From positions 1 through 61,811 of the forward strand of contig JAKQCW010000250.1 of assembly GCA_029558955.1 (NCBI GenBank): a stretch of DNA of 61,811 bases, read 5' to 3'. Numbering within the stretch: position 1 is the stretch's first letter; each line of letters opens with the position of its first letter. This stretch comes from Chloroflexota bacterium. GTDB taxonomy: Bacteria > Chloroflexota > Anaerolineae > JAAEKA01. Positions 44,572-52,830 of the stretch are shown here, piece by piece. The translations under genes and the position numbers were made by a program. The notes beneath the pieces are model-generated. The model searched no databases, had not been told where the DNA came from, and worked only from the letters and a program-made list of their open reading frames with translations.

Positions 44572-45528
44572 TTAGAGGGCGGGGCTGGCCAACTGGCGGA
44601 TCTTCAGGCCGGTCTCCCGCCAACTGATCTGGGAAAGCCCCAGTTTCTTGCGCAGTTGCTCCGGCGACATGCCGGTGCGGTAATCGCGCACCGCGGCGGT
44701 CCAGCGCAGCGCCTCGAAGGAGACCGACTTGTGCTCGATGCCGGCCAATTGACCCGCGTCACCCAGCACATACTCCAGGTTGCGCGCCGTACACTCGAAC
44801 AGGTGCTCCTCCGGCTTGTATTGGGCGATGTACTGCCGCACCACCTGCATGAACTGGGGGGAGAGCACCAGCTTGCGTTCCTTGTGGCGCATGCGGGCCG
44901 TGGGATAGCGCACATACAGCACCGGCGCGCGCGGATCGGAGCTGTCGAGATGCTCCAGCTTGATCCCCATGCACTCGCTCTTCTTGATGGCCGTCTGCAA
45001 GATCAGGCTGACCAACACGTAGGGGCGGGTGTCAGGCTTGCGCGCCCAGAGCAGATCGCGGCTGTAGCGCAGCAGGCGCTCCACCTCGTTGTCGTAGAGG
45101 ATCTGCGGCAGGGGGGTGCTGACCGGCTGATGGGCGATGGGCGCGGCCGGGTCGCTGGCGATCACGTCGGTGTCATGCAGCCATTTGAAGAAGACCTTGA
45201 GGGTTGTCAGCCGGCGGGCGTAGCTCTTGGGGCTGCATGGCGTGCCGCGCTCGCTCAGAATCCAGGTCAGGAAATTCTCCAGGTCATGGGTCGAGATGCG
45301 GCTGATGTTGGTGTTGGGCGAAATGTACTTCATTAGCAGCCGCAGGTCGCCCATGAAGGCTTTGACCGTGTTCTCGGAGAAGCCCTGGCGGACCATGTGG
45401 TTGTGGAAGCCGCTCACCGCCGCGGTCAGCGACGAGCGGGCGCTGAGCGGACCCAGCGCAGCGATGGGGGCGGACATCGAACCAGGGCGGCCAGGCGATG
45501 GAAACAGCGTTGGTTGGTCGATGCTCAT
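44572..45528 (-). CDS. Tyrosine-recombinase-like protein lacking the catalytic tyrosine
   Basis: 318 aa. The N-terminal half is a SAM-like core-binding domain (MVRQGFSENTVKAFMGDLRLL, YARRLTTLKVFFKWL). The C-terminal half follows the XerC/D catalytic fold, but key residues are changed: the first Arg box reads TAIKKSECMG (Lys for Arg), the HxxR box reads FEALRWTAAVRD (His missing, Arg kept), and the final box reads LGLSQISWRETGL with neither the His nor the Tyr nucleophile. The reading frame is intact and has a consensus promoter, so it looks like a functional, non-cleaving DNA-binding relative rather than decay. No attachment site was seen. The adjacent tandem arrays are a possible target (speculation). 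Confidence 0.75.
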   Translation of the reverse strand: MSIDQPTLFPSPGRPGSMSAPIAALGPLSARSSLTAAVSGFHNHMVRQGFSENTVKAFMGDLRLLMKYISPNTNISRISTHDLENFLTWILSERGTPCSPKSYARRLTTLKVFFKWLHDTDVIASDPAAPIAHQPVSTPLPQILYDNEVERLLRYSRDLLWARKPDTRPYVLVSLILQTAIKKSECMGIKLEHLDSSDPRAPVLYVRYPTARMRHKERKLVLSPQFMQVVRQYIAQYKPEEHLFECTARNLEYVLGDAGQLAGIEHKSVSFEALRWTAAVRDYRTGMSPEQLRKKLGLSQISWRETGLKIRQLASPAL

Positions 45529-45591
45529 GGAAGGAAACCTCCGGGGAAGGAATGGGGCTGGCTACGCGCCGGTTTCGCGTAGTATGTTGCC

Positions 45592-45620
45592 ATAATAGCA
45601 CACCCCCAACGTTTTGTCAA
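45592..45620 (-). promoter_or_regulatory. Consensus promoter for the recombinase-like gene
   Basis: Minus-strand -35 TTGACA (45620-45615), 17-bp spacer, -10 TATTAT (45597-45592). GGAGGT precedes the ATG at 45528. Confidence 0.8.
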
Positions 45621-45655
45621 GCGTATACAAAAAACGCCAGCAATGGCAACCATGC

Positions 45656-45752
45656 CGGAGTCGAGCCTTCAGGCGGGTCGGCGCGCCCGACTCGCCTCGG
45701 CCAGACCCGGCTAAAGCCTCGACCAGACCCGGCTAAAGCCTCGACTCCGCGC
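45656..45752. repeat. Hairpin repeat of the GGAGTCGAG...CTCGACTCC family
   Basis: One divergent left arm (GGAGTCGAGCCTTCAGGCGGGTC) with a GGCGCGCCCGACTCGCCTCGG loop and two copies of CAGACCCGGCTAAAGCCTCGA as right arms. Between the recombinase-like promoter and the kinase gene. Confidence 0.88.
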
Positions 45753-45822
45753 TATCTTTGGAATTGCTGAAAAGATGCCGTCCGGCTGGCTGGTCAGCGC
45801 CGGCGCGGCGCGACAGACTGCC

Positions 45823-47541
45823 TCAACGCTGGCTCTGCGTAGCCATGACCCAGGAGGCGGCGTCGGCGTTGGCGCTGGTCGTCAGGCGGGTCAACGGCAG
45901 CTCGATGCGCACCAGGGTGCCGTGGCACTCCGGGTCGCACTGGGTAGTGAAGTTGATCTGACCCCCCAGCCACTGCACCCGTTCACGCATAGTCAGCATC
46001 CCCATCTTGCCCTGTTCCTGATGGTGTCTCTCCGTCTGATCCGCGGCCATGCCTTCGCCGTCATCCTCGATCTCGATGATCAGCCTGGGGTGGCTGACGA
46101 AGACCCGCAGCCAGGTGTTGCGGGCGCTGGCATGTTTGCGCACGTTGCTCAGCGCCTCCTGAACCACCAGATAGACCGCGGTCTCGGCCTGCTTGTTGAC
46201 CGCCTCCGGCAAGATCCCATCCACGGTCATGCTGATCACCTGGCCGCGGCGACGCTGTTGATTGACGTGGTTCTGCAAGGCGCCGATCAGGCCGCGGCTT
46301 TCCAGCAGCAGCGGGCGCAGCTCCAGCAGCGCCTGGCGCAGCTCCTGGTTGGTCTGCTGCGCCAGCTCGCGCAGCAGATCGAACTCCGGTTCCAGCGCCG
46401 CGGGCTGCAGTTGCGCCAGCTTGCGTGCGACCTCGATGTGCATCAGCAGCGACCCCACGAGCTGGGCCGCGCTGTCGTGCAGGTTGCGCGCCAGGTGATG
46501 GCGCACCTCCTCCTCGGCCTGCACGATGCGGTCGCGTTCCTCGCGCAGCGTGCTGTAGAGCCGGGCGTTCTCGATGGCGACCGAGGCCTGGCCGGCCAAC
46601 GCCATCAGCCATTCCAGGTCGTCGGCGCTGAACTCCTGCCCTCCTTCGCGGTTCAGCACCAGCAGCACCCCCAGCGTCTGACCCTTGACCTGCAGCGGCG
46701 CGCAGAGCATGTTGCGCAGCCGCGGCCCCAGGCCCTTGTCATCCAGCGCGGCAAAGAGCACCTCGTGGGTGATGCGGTTCATGATCAGCGGCTGCCCGGT
46801 GCGCGCCACGCGGCCCACCACGCTGCTGTTCAGCGGCAGCCGCCGGCCGTGCAGCGGCTCGGCCGTGGGTCCATGCACGAAGACGAAGGCCATCTCGCTC
46901 TTGACGTGATCCACCAGCAGCAGCGCCGAAGCCTCAGCGCCCAGGGCATTGGCCGCCACCGCCGTGGTGAACTTCAGCACATCGTCGATCTCCAGCGAGG
47001 AGGAGATGGCGCGGCTGACCTCGTAGAGCAGGTTGCCCTGGGTCAGGCGGCGCTGCAGTTGATAGCGCTCCATGGCCAAGGTGGCCACCAGCGCCACCGA
47101 CTGCGTCAAGGCGTCGGCGGCCGCGATCATCGGAACATCCGGCGGGCGCGCTTCAGGGAAGATCAGGCTCAGGCCGCCGGCCAGGGTGCGCCCCTCGTAG
47201 ATGGGGATGTGTACCACCGGCGAGTCTGGCGATGTCATCGGCCGCGCCGGCGGCTTGTGGGTCAGCGACCCGCCCCCCAGCGGCATCCAGTCCTCCAGCC
47301 AGAGCAGATCCCCCTCCCAGGCGTCGATCTTGCGCTGCTGCGTCTGGTCGATCTGGCCATGGGCATGGCGAATCGGTGCGGTCAGATCGACCAGTATCTG
47401 GCCGCCAACCGCGCCGCAGGTTTCCACCAGCCAGGGCAGCGCCTCCATCCACAGCGCGCCGCGGCCGTGTTCCGTGGCAGTTCGGGTCAGTCGATCGAGG
47501 ATTCCTTCAAGCACGATGGCGCATTGTAACTGGCAACGCAT
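45823..47541 (-). CDS. GAF-domain sensor histidine kinase (NarL-type, HisKA_3)
   Basis: 572 aa, no transmembrane helix, so cytoplasmic. An N-terminal region of ~165 residues (a second weak GAF-like domain; WMEALPWLVETCG) is followed by a clear GAF domain at ~175-320 (VSRAISSSLEIDDVLKF, PLNSSVVGRVARTGQPL). A HisKA_3 dimerisation helix has the phospho-acceptor His in LARNLHDSAAQLVGSLL, and the HATPase has VVQEALSNVRKHASA (N box) and IEDDGEGMA (G1). No response regulator is adjacent. The start could be this ATG at 47541 or a GTG about 8 codons in. Its ligand is unknown. Confidence 0.85.
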   Translation of the reverse strand: MRCQLQCAIVLEGILDRLTRTATEHGRGALWMEALPWLVETCGAVGGQILVDLTAPIRHAHGQIDQTQQRKIDAWEGDLLWLEDWMPLGGGSLTHKPPARPMTSPDSPVVHIPIYEGRTLAGGLSLIFPEARPPDVPMIAAADALTQSVALVATLAMERYQLQRRLTQGNLLYEVSRAISSSLEIDDVLKFTTAVAANALGAEASALLLVDHVKSEMAFVFVHGPTAEPLHGRRLPLNSSVVGRVARTGQPLIMNRITHEVLFAALDDKGLGPRLRNMLCAPLQVKGQTLGVLLVLNREGGQEFSADDLEWLMALAGQASVAIENARLYSTLREERDRIVQAEEEVRHHLARNLHDSAAQLVGSLLMHIEVARKLAQLQPAALEPEFDLLRELAQQTNQELRQALLELRPLLLESRGLIGALQNHVNQQRRRGQVISMTVDGILPEAVNKQAETAVYLVVQEALSNVRKHASARNTWLRVFVSHPRLIIEIEDDGEGMAADQTERHHQEQGKMGMLTMRERVQWLGGQINFTTQCDPECHGTLVRIELPLTRLTTSANADAASWVMATQSQR

Positions 47542-47607
47542 CGGCTGGCAAGTTGCCCGAGATGGCCTTTGGCAGATGGCAGATCATCGGCTATACTGAA
47601 GGCCTCT

Positions 47608-50058
47608 ATGGCACATCCCGCCCGTTCCAAACTGCGCAATTCACTGCAAGGCGTTCTGGCCGGAGGCAGCGTGCCGGTCAGCGCGCCGTTGTTGAGCCTC
47701 GGCTCCTTCTGGCGGCTGCTGGCCGTGGCCGGCGCGACCGGCGCCGCGGCCGGCGCCAGCCTCTGGCTGGCTGCACTGACCCTGCTGGCGGCGGCGTTGG
47801 TCTATGGCGTGGTGATTCTGGCGCCGCTGCGCCGCGGGCGTCTGCCCTGGGTGCACAACGGCCGCGGCGCCGCAGGGCTGAGCGAGGAGGAGTTCGGCGC
47901 CTGGGCGATCAAGGTCAACGCGGCGGTGACCTTCTTGCTCTACATCCTGGCCTTTCTGGTCAGCCTTTCGGCCGCGTTGACGCTGCTGGCCGACCGCTTC
48001 CCCGCCCTGGATCATGACCTGTTCTTGGGCATCGCCGGGCGGGACCTGCTGGCGGCCGGCCTGGCCGTGGCCCTGGCCTGGCTGGTCAGCCATCGGCCGC
48101 GCCGGCTCGTCACGTTCTACGGTCTGTCCACCGGCGCGGCGTTGGCGCTGCTGTGGGGCCTGGTCATCGCCGCGGTCTGGCACAGCGGCGGGCTGCGGCT
48201 GCCCCCCTTCTCGACTGCGGCCTTCGCCTCGTGGCAGAGCGTGCAACAGACCGCGGCCGGGCTGGCCCGCCTGCTGGCCATTCTGGTCGGCATCGAGGTA
48301 TTCACCACCCTGGAGCCGGCCTTTCAGGGCGATGGGGAAGAGCGCGCCCGCAAGGCCTTCGGCAGTCTGGCCTTGACGGCTGTCACCGGGCTGGCTGCGT
48401 TGTTGATCCTGGGGCCGCTGCCGCTGCTGGGTGAGGCTGAGGGCGGCTCAGTCTCACCCACGTCGCAGGTGCTGCAGGCCCTGCTGCCCGGCCCGCTGAT
48501 CTGGCTGGCCCTGCTGATCGCGACGGCGCTGCTGCTCAGCGCAGCCGCGGCCAGCGCCCAGGCCTTGCAGAATCTCAGCCTTGGCCTGGCCACCCGCCGC
48601 TTCGCGCCCAGCTTTCTGGCCCAGCGCAACCGCGCCGGCGCGCCCGAACGGCCTGTCGAGCTGTTGGCGGCGATCGCGGCCGCCTGCTTTCTGCTTCTGG
48701 GGGCGCGCGCCGAGATCTATCTGCCGGTCTTCGTGGCCGGATCGCTGCTGTTGCTGACCATTGTGGCCTGGGCGGCCTGGCGACGCGCCCGGCGTGAGGC
48801 GCGCGTCCTCCCCGGTCGTAAAGGCCGGTTGTTGTCGCTGACGTTGTTCCTGGCCGCGCTCACCATCAGCCTGGCCAGCCTGTTGGCCGCGGTCGAGGGC
48901 TTTGCGCGCGGCGCCTGGGTGCTCCTGCTGGCCGCGCCGCTGCTCTACGCCCTGTTTCACTTCACGCGGCGCAGGCTGGGCAGCCCCAATCCGCTGCAAG
49001 AGGAGCTGGGCCGCCGTGAAGGGGCGATGCACGCCTTGGCCAGCCCGCGATCGACCGGCGGCGCCATTGCCGCCCGCCTCCCCTCGACCCGGCTGGCGCC
49101 GGCCGCCGAGGCCATCGACCGCGGCGCGGCCGAACGCTGGCAGCAGCAGCCGGCCGCGCCGCGGCAAGTGGCCATTGCCCTGGACGGCTCCGAGTTCGCC
49201 GAACGCGCCCTGCCCTCGGCAGTCGCCATCAGCCGCCAGTTGGATGCCACCCTGGTGTTGATCTCCGTCTTGCCGGGGCGCGGCGCGCTGCGGGTGCTGC
49301 CTCGTGGACGCTCCAGCGGCAACCCGCTGGAAGCGGGACAGCCGGAGCTGGAGACCTATCTGGACGCCCTCGCCGGCCAGTGTCAGGCGCAGGGGGTGCG
49401 GGTCGAGACGTACATCGCGGCCGGGCCAGTGGCGCAGTCCATCGCCATGTTGACGCGCGAGCTGCGGATCGATCTGCTGGTCATGTCCACCCACGGCCGC
49501 TCTGGGGTCAGCCGCTTCATGCTGGGCAGCAACGCCAGCGCGCTGCTGCAACTGACCCGCGTGCCGGTCATCCTTTTGCGCCCCCAGGCGTTGGCGGCCG
49601 GTCAGCGTCCCATCCTGCGCCGCGTGCTGGTGACCTTGGATGGCTCCAGCTTCGGCGAGCAGGTGCTGCCCTGGGCGCGGCTCAGCGCGCAGGTCTCCGG
49701 CGCCGAGCTGCTGCTGCTGACCGTGCCGGAGATCCCGGAGCCGGCCATGTACGGCGCGCTGGGGGATGCCGTGGACGAGCTGCGGCAGCAGGCCGACGCC
49801 AACGCCCGCCGCTATCTGGAACGCACCGCCGCCCTGCTGACTGAGGAGGGGCTGGCGGTCAGCGCGCTGGTGGAGGGATCCCGGCCCGCCACCACCATCC
49901 TGGACGTGGCCGAACGGGAGGAGGTCGATCTGATCATGGTGGCCACCCACGGCCGCGGCGGGGTCGAGCGGCTCTTCCTGGGCAGCGTGGCCGACCGCGT
50001 CGTACACCACAGCCGCCATCCGGTGATGTTGATCCCCACGCGCACCGACGATGCCTGA
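47608..50058 (+). CDS. APC-type permease fused to two UspA domains
   Basis: 816 aa. The first ~440 residues hold about eleven to twelve hydrophobic helices of the amino acid-polyamine-organocation type (start LRNSLQGVLAGGSVPVSAPL). Two universal stress protein domains follow, at about 510-660 and 675-815. Each has a Usp ATP-binding GxxGx9G[ST] pattern: STHGRSGVSRFMLGS and ATHGRGGVERLFLGS. Start: the ATG at 47608 follows TATACT (47592-47597) closely; the ORF could extend to 47569. Likely a transporter whose activity or stability is gated by Usp nucleotide binding; the substrate is not evident. Confidence 0.82.
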   Translation: MAHPARSKLRNSLQGVLAGGSVPVSAPLLSLGSFWRLLAVAGATGAAAGASLWLAALTLLAAALVYGVVILAPLRRGRLPWVHNGRGAAGLSEEEFGAWAIKVNAAVTFLLYILAFLVSLSAALTLLADRFPALDHDLFLGIAGRDLLAAGLAVALAWLVSHRPRRLVTFYGLSTGAALALLWGLVIAAVWHSGGLRLPPFSTAAFASWQSVQQTAAGLARLLAILVGIEVFTTLEPAFQGDGEERARKAFGSLALTAVTGLAALLILGPLPLLGEAEGGSVSPTSQVLQALLPGPLIWLALLIATALLLSAAAASAQALQNLSLGLATRRFAPSFLAQRNRAGAPERPVELLAAIAAACFLLLGARAEIYLPVFVAGSLLLLTIVAWAAWRRARREARVLPGRKGRLLSLTLFLAALTISLASLLAAVEGFARGAWVLLLAAPLLYALFHFTRRRLGSPNPLQEELGRREGAMHALASPRSTGGAIAARLPSTRLAPAAEAIDRGAAERWQQQPAAPRQVAIALDGSEFAERALPSAVAISRQLDATLVLISVLPGRGALRVLPRGRSSGNPLEAGQPELETYLDALAGQCQAQGVRVETYIAAGPVAQSIAMLTRELRIDLLVMSTHGRSGVSRFMLGSNASALLQLTRVPVILLRPQALAAGQRPILRRVLVTLDGSSFGEQVLPWARLSAQVSGAELLLLTVPEIPEPAMYGALGDAVDELRQQADANARRYLERTAALLTEEGLAVSALVEGSRPATTILDVAEREEVDLIMVATHGRGGVERLFLGSVADRVVHHSRHPVMLIPTRTDDA

Positions 50059-50090
50059 TGCCAACAGGGGGGGCGGTTCGGGGAACGGGG

Positions 50091-50882
50091 CTATCCTCTG
50101 CGCCCCAGCAGCCCGCGCCGCTGCGCTTTGGGGCCGCCTGGCCGGGGTTCGGCCGGCGCGGTGGCCGTCACCAGCATGAAGGGCAGGTGTACCACCTGCT
50201 GCCAGGGCGCGTCCAGCCTTTTGGCCTGGCGTTTGAGCGTCTCCACCTGTTTTTGCTCATAGCCGGTCAGCGGCAGCCCGGCCAGCAGGTCGAAGCGCTG
50301 GGGAACGGGCGCGCTCAGCTTGCTCATCAGTTCCACCTGCACCGTGAAGCCCTGCCCAGCCAGCAGGCCGGGCAGTTGGCGTCCCACCAGCGGGTCGGCC
50401 CCGGCGCGGCGCAGCGCATCGATCCACAGCTCGCGCGTGGCCAGCTCCGGCGGATGCTCGATCATGCCGCCGTAGTCGGGCTCGATGGCCACCAGCGCGC
50501 CGCCCGGCTGCAACACCCGGCGCACCTCGGCCAGCGTCGCCGTCAGCGGCATCCAGAGCAGCGCCAACTGGCAGAAAACCAGGTCGAAGCTGGCATCGCC
50601 AAAGGGCAGGTGGGCCGCGTCGGCGCAGGCGGGGGGCGAATTGCGCAGCATGGCCGGCGCGGCCAGCAGGCCGGGCAGGCTGTGATCCAGCGCGGTCACC
50701 CGGCCGCGGCTCAGCTCGGCCAGCTCCTGGCTGACCACGCCGAAGCCGCAGCCCAGGTCGAGCACGGCGCGGCGCTGGCTGGCGTTGACCTGTTGCAGCA
50801 GCCAGGTCCTCGCCGGCGCCAGCCAGGCCGCCTGGTCACGAATCAGGCGCAGAGAGGGGAGATCGGCTTGTTCCGGCTTCAT
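50091..50882 (-). CDS. Class I SAM-dependent methyltransferase
   Basis: 263 aa. SAM-binding motif I VLDLGCGFGVVSQEL near residue 41; motif II/III region VTALDHS; motif IV DLVFCQLALLWM; and LQPGGALVAIEP (motif V/VI). Methyltransf_11/UbiE-like fold; substrate unknown. The C-terminus is basic and Pro-rich (PRPGGPKAQRRGLLGRRG). It converges with the APC-Usp gene (32-bp gap) and is the last gene of the minus-strand radical SAM set, 78 bp after the Cys-tail membrane protein. Confidence 0.85.
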   Translation of the reverse strand: MKPEQADLPSLRLIRDQAAWLAPARTWLLQQVNASQRRAVLDLGCGFGVVSQELAELSRGRVTALDHSLPGLLAAPAMLRNSPPACADAAHLPFGDASFDLVFCQLALLWMPLTATLAEVRRVLQPGGALVAIEPDYGGMIEHPPELATRELWIDALRRAGADPLVGRQLPGLLAGQGFTVQVELMSKLSAPVPQRFDLLAGLPLTGYEQKQVETLKRQAKRLDAPWQQVVHLPFMLVTATAPAEPRPGGPKAQRRGLLGRRG

Positions 50883-50960
50883 GGCAAAGTCACCCGGGGT
50901 TCATCTGGAACGATCAGGCGGGCGCGCTGCCCCGTCGGGCGGGACGGTGGTCTGATCGGT

Positions 50961-52820
50961 TTACCGCCCGCCGCCGGCGCAGGCGCAGGCGCAACCGGCG
51001 CAGGCGCAACTGCTGCCCCCGCCGCCGCCTGATTTGCCGCTGCTGCTGGCCAGCGCCTGGAAGACGTCGCCCGTGACCTTGTCCACGCCGCTCAGGTTGA
51101 CAAAGCCGCTCTTGCCGGCCAGGGAGGGGAGGGAACTGGGGCTGATGGCCGCGGCCAGCGAGCCCATGGTGTTCTCAGTCCAGCCGGCGAAGCCCGCGGC
51201 CACGTTGGAGAAGCTGGGCGCGGAGGGGGCGCTGCCCCCAGAGGAGCCGCCGGACAGGCCGCCGCTTCCCGCGCGCGTCCAACTGGGGCGATAGCTGTAG
51301 CTGGGCGTGTTGAACACATCGCCGTAGGCGTCGTCCAGCAGAATCCACTCCATGTCGCGGTCCAGGGCCGCCTCGCGCTGTGGAATGTCGGGGATGGCCT
51401 TGGCCTCCGCCACCGCCCGGCGCACGATGGCGCGGTAGTAGTCCTGCGTGTCGGAGAGGTCGAAGCCTTTCATGCGCTTGGACACGTTGGCCAGGAACCA
51501 ATCCATGGCCTTGACGAAATCGATCTTGCTCAGGGGCGCGTCAGGCTTGGCATCGATGGCTTCCAGAAAACGCTGTTCGTAGCTTTGCAGCGTCACGCCG
51601 GCCTTCTGCGCGGCCGCGCGTCGGGCCCGCCAGCGTTCATCCTGGGCGCCTTCGACCACGGCGAAGGCCTCGGTGGTCTCCACCTGGAAGGGCTCGGCGC
51701 TGGTCTGGCGCAACACCCCCTTCTTCAGCAGGCCGAAGATGATCAGCGTCAGCACCTTGTTGAGCGGCATCTCCAGCAGCGCGGCCGCCTCGGGCGCGGT
51801 CAGTCCGCGCTTGATGCCGCCCCCCTCCACCTGGGCGATGGGGGGCAGGTAGGGCAGCTTGCGGCCCTTGCGCCAGCGTTCCACCAGGTAGAGCACAACC
51901 AGCAGCGGAATGAAGCCCATCAGCAGGCTCAGCGGCCAGCGAATGAACAGATACACCAGCCCCGCGGCGCCGGCGAACCAGAGTATCCAGCCAGTGCCGC
52001 CGGTCAGGCGCACGAAGACATAGGTGAAGACGCCCAGGAAGAGCACCCCCAACACCAGCCGCAAGGTAGTCTGGCCCACGAACCAGAGCTCGGCCAGGTC
52101 CAGGACGGTCATGCGCTGCACGCCGGCGATCCCCGCGGCCGGGAAGGAGACGCCCACCGGGTGGGGACCGGTCAGCCAGGTGGCCGGGAACTCCCAGAGG
52201 GCCACGGCGCGGTCCTCGTACAGGGCGCGCTGGCCAAAGGCCTCGTTTTGATAGAGCATCTCCTCCGGGCTGACCCCTTCCGGCAGGTGGATGGCGATCT
52301 GCACATCGGTCAGGCTGCTGACAAACTGGCTGTCGAACCAGGTGGGGGTGATCTGGAAGGAGGCGTAGTCGCGGTTGGTCACATCCTGAAAGAGCAGGTC
52401 GGGAATGGTGGCCTCGAAGTGCAGTGTGCCAGTGTCGCCGGGGGAGATCCACTGGCTGCCCAGATGCACCTCCACCCCCGGCTTGACATATTCCGAAGGA
52501 CGGATGTCGCTCAGCGGCACGTCATCGAGGGACGCGGTCATGTTGCTGAGCTGATAGTCGGCCGTGGGCAGGCCGATGTCCACCACATCGATGGCGCGGC
52601 CAGAGGGGTTGTTCTCGAAGGTGATGTCGTAGACCAGCCGGGCCGTGCCGTCAGCCTCGATGAAGACTTGCAGTTGCAGGGTGGGCACGGCGAAATAGTA
52701 GTCCTGCGCCAGGCTTGGGCCGACGAACAGCGCCAGGGCGACCAGGATCAGCGCCAGTGAGAGCACCTGACTGAGGCGTGGCCACCGGCGGTGGACCGGC
52801 GTGGTTGCTGGGTGAGCCAT
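50961..52820 (-). CDS. DUF2207-like membrane protein with C-terminal Cys-Ala-Cys tail
   Basis: 619 aa. N-terminal signal/first helix (LALILVALALFVGPSLA). An extracytoplasmic beta-rich domain of ~200 residues has the DUF2207-like look (LQVFIEADGTARLVYDITFEN). Two or three transmembrane helices at ~245-330 follow, then a winged-helix-like cytosolic region (LTAPEAAALLEMPLNKVLTLI). A Ser/Gly-rich linker leads to the extreme C-terminus SSCACAGCACACAGGGR: six Cys in 11 residues. Start: ATG at 52820 with AGGAGGAC upstream, 10 bp after the radical SAM-like stop. The tail next to two radical SAM-family genes suggests it could be modified or bind metal (inference). Confidence 0.8.
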   Translation of the reverse strand: MAHPATTPVHRRWPRLSQVLSLALILVALALFVGPSLAQDYYFAVPTLQLQVFIEADGTARLVYDITFENNPSGRAIDVVDIGLPTADYQLSNMTASLDDVPLSDIRPSEYVKPGVEVHLGSQWISPGDTGTLHFEATIPDLLFQDVTNRDYASFQITPTWFDSQFVSSLTDVQIAIHLPEGVSPEEMLYQNEAFGQRALYEDRAVALWEFPATWLTGPHPVGVSFPAAGIAGVQRMTVLDLAELWFVGQTTLRLVLGVLFLGVFTYVFVRLTGGTGWILWFAGAAGLVYLFIRWPLSLLMGFIPLLVVLYLVERWRKGRKLPYLPPIAQVEGGGIKRGLTAPEAAALLEMPLNKVLTLIIFGLLKKGVLRQTSAEPFQVETTEAFAVVEGAQDERWRARRAAAQKAGVTLQSYEQRFLEAIDAKPDAPLSKIDFVKAMDWFLANVSKRMKGFDLSDTQDYYRAIVRRAVAEAKAIPDIPQREAALDRDMEWILLDDAYGDVFNTPSYSYRPSWTRAGSGGLSGGSSGGSAPSAPSFSNVAAGFAGWTENTMGSLAAAISPSSLPSLAGKSGFVNLSGVDKVTGDVFQALASSSGKSGGGGGSSCACAGCACACAGGGR

Positions 52821-52830
52821 GAAAGTCCTC

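Noticed and set aside
44572..45528. Integrase marking an integrated element with attachment sites
   Set aside because: Catalytic residues are missing, no tRNA and no flanking att-like direct repeats were found.
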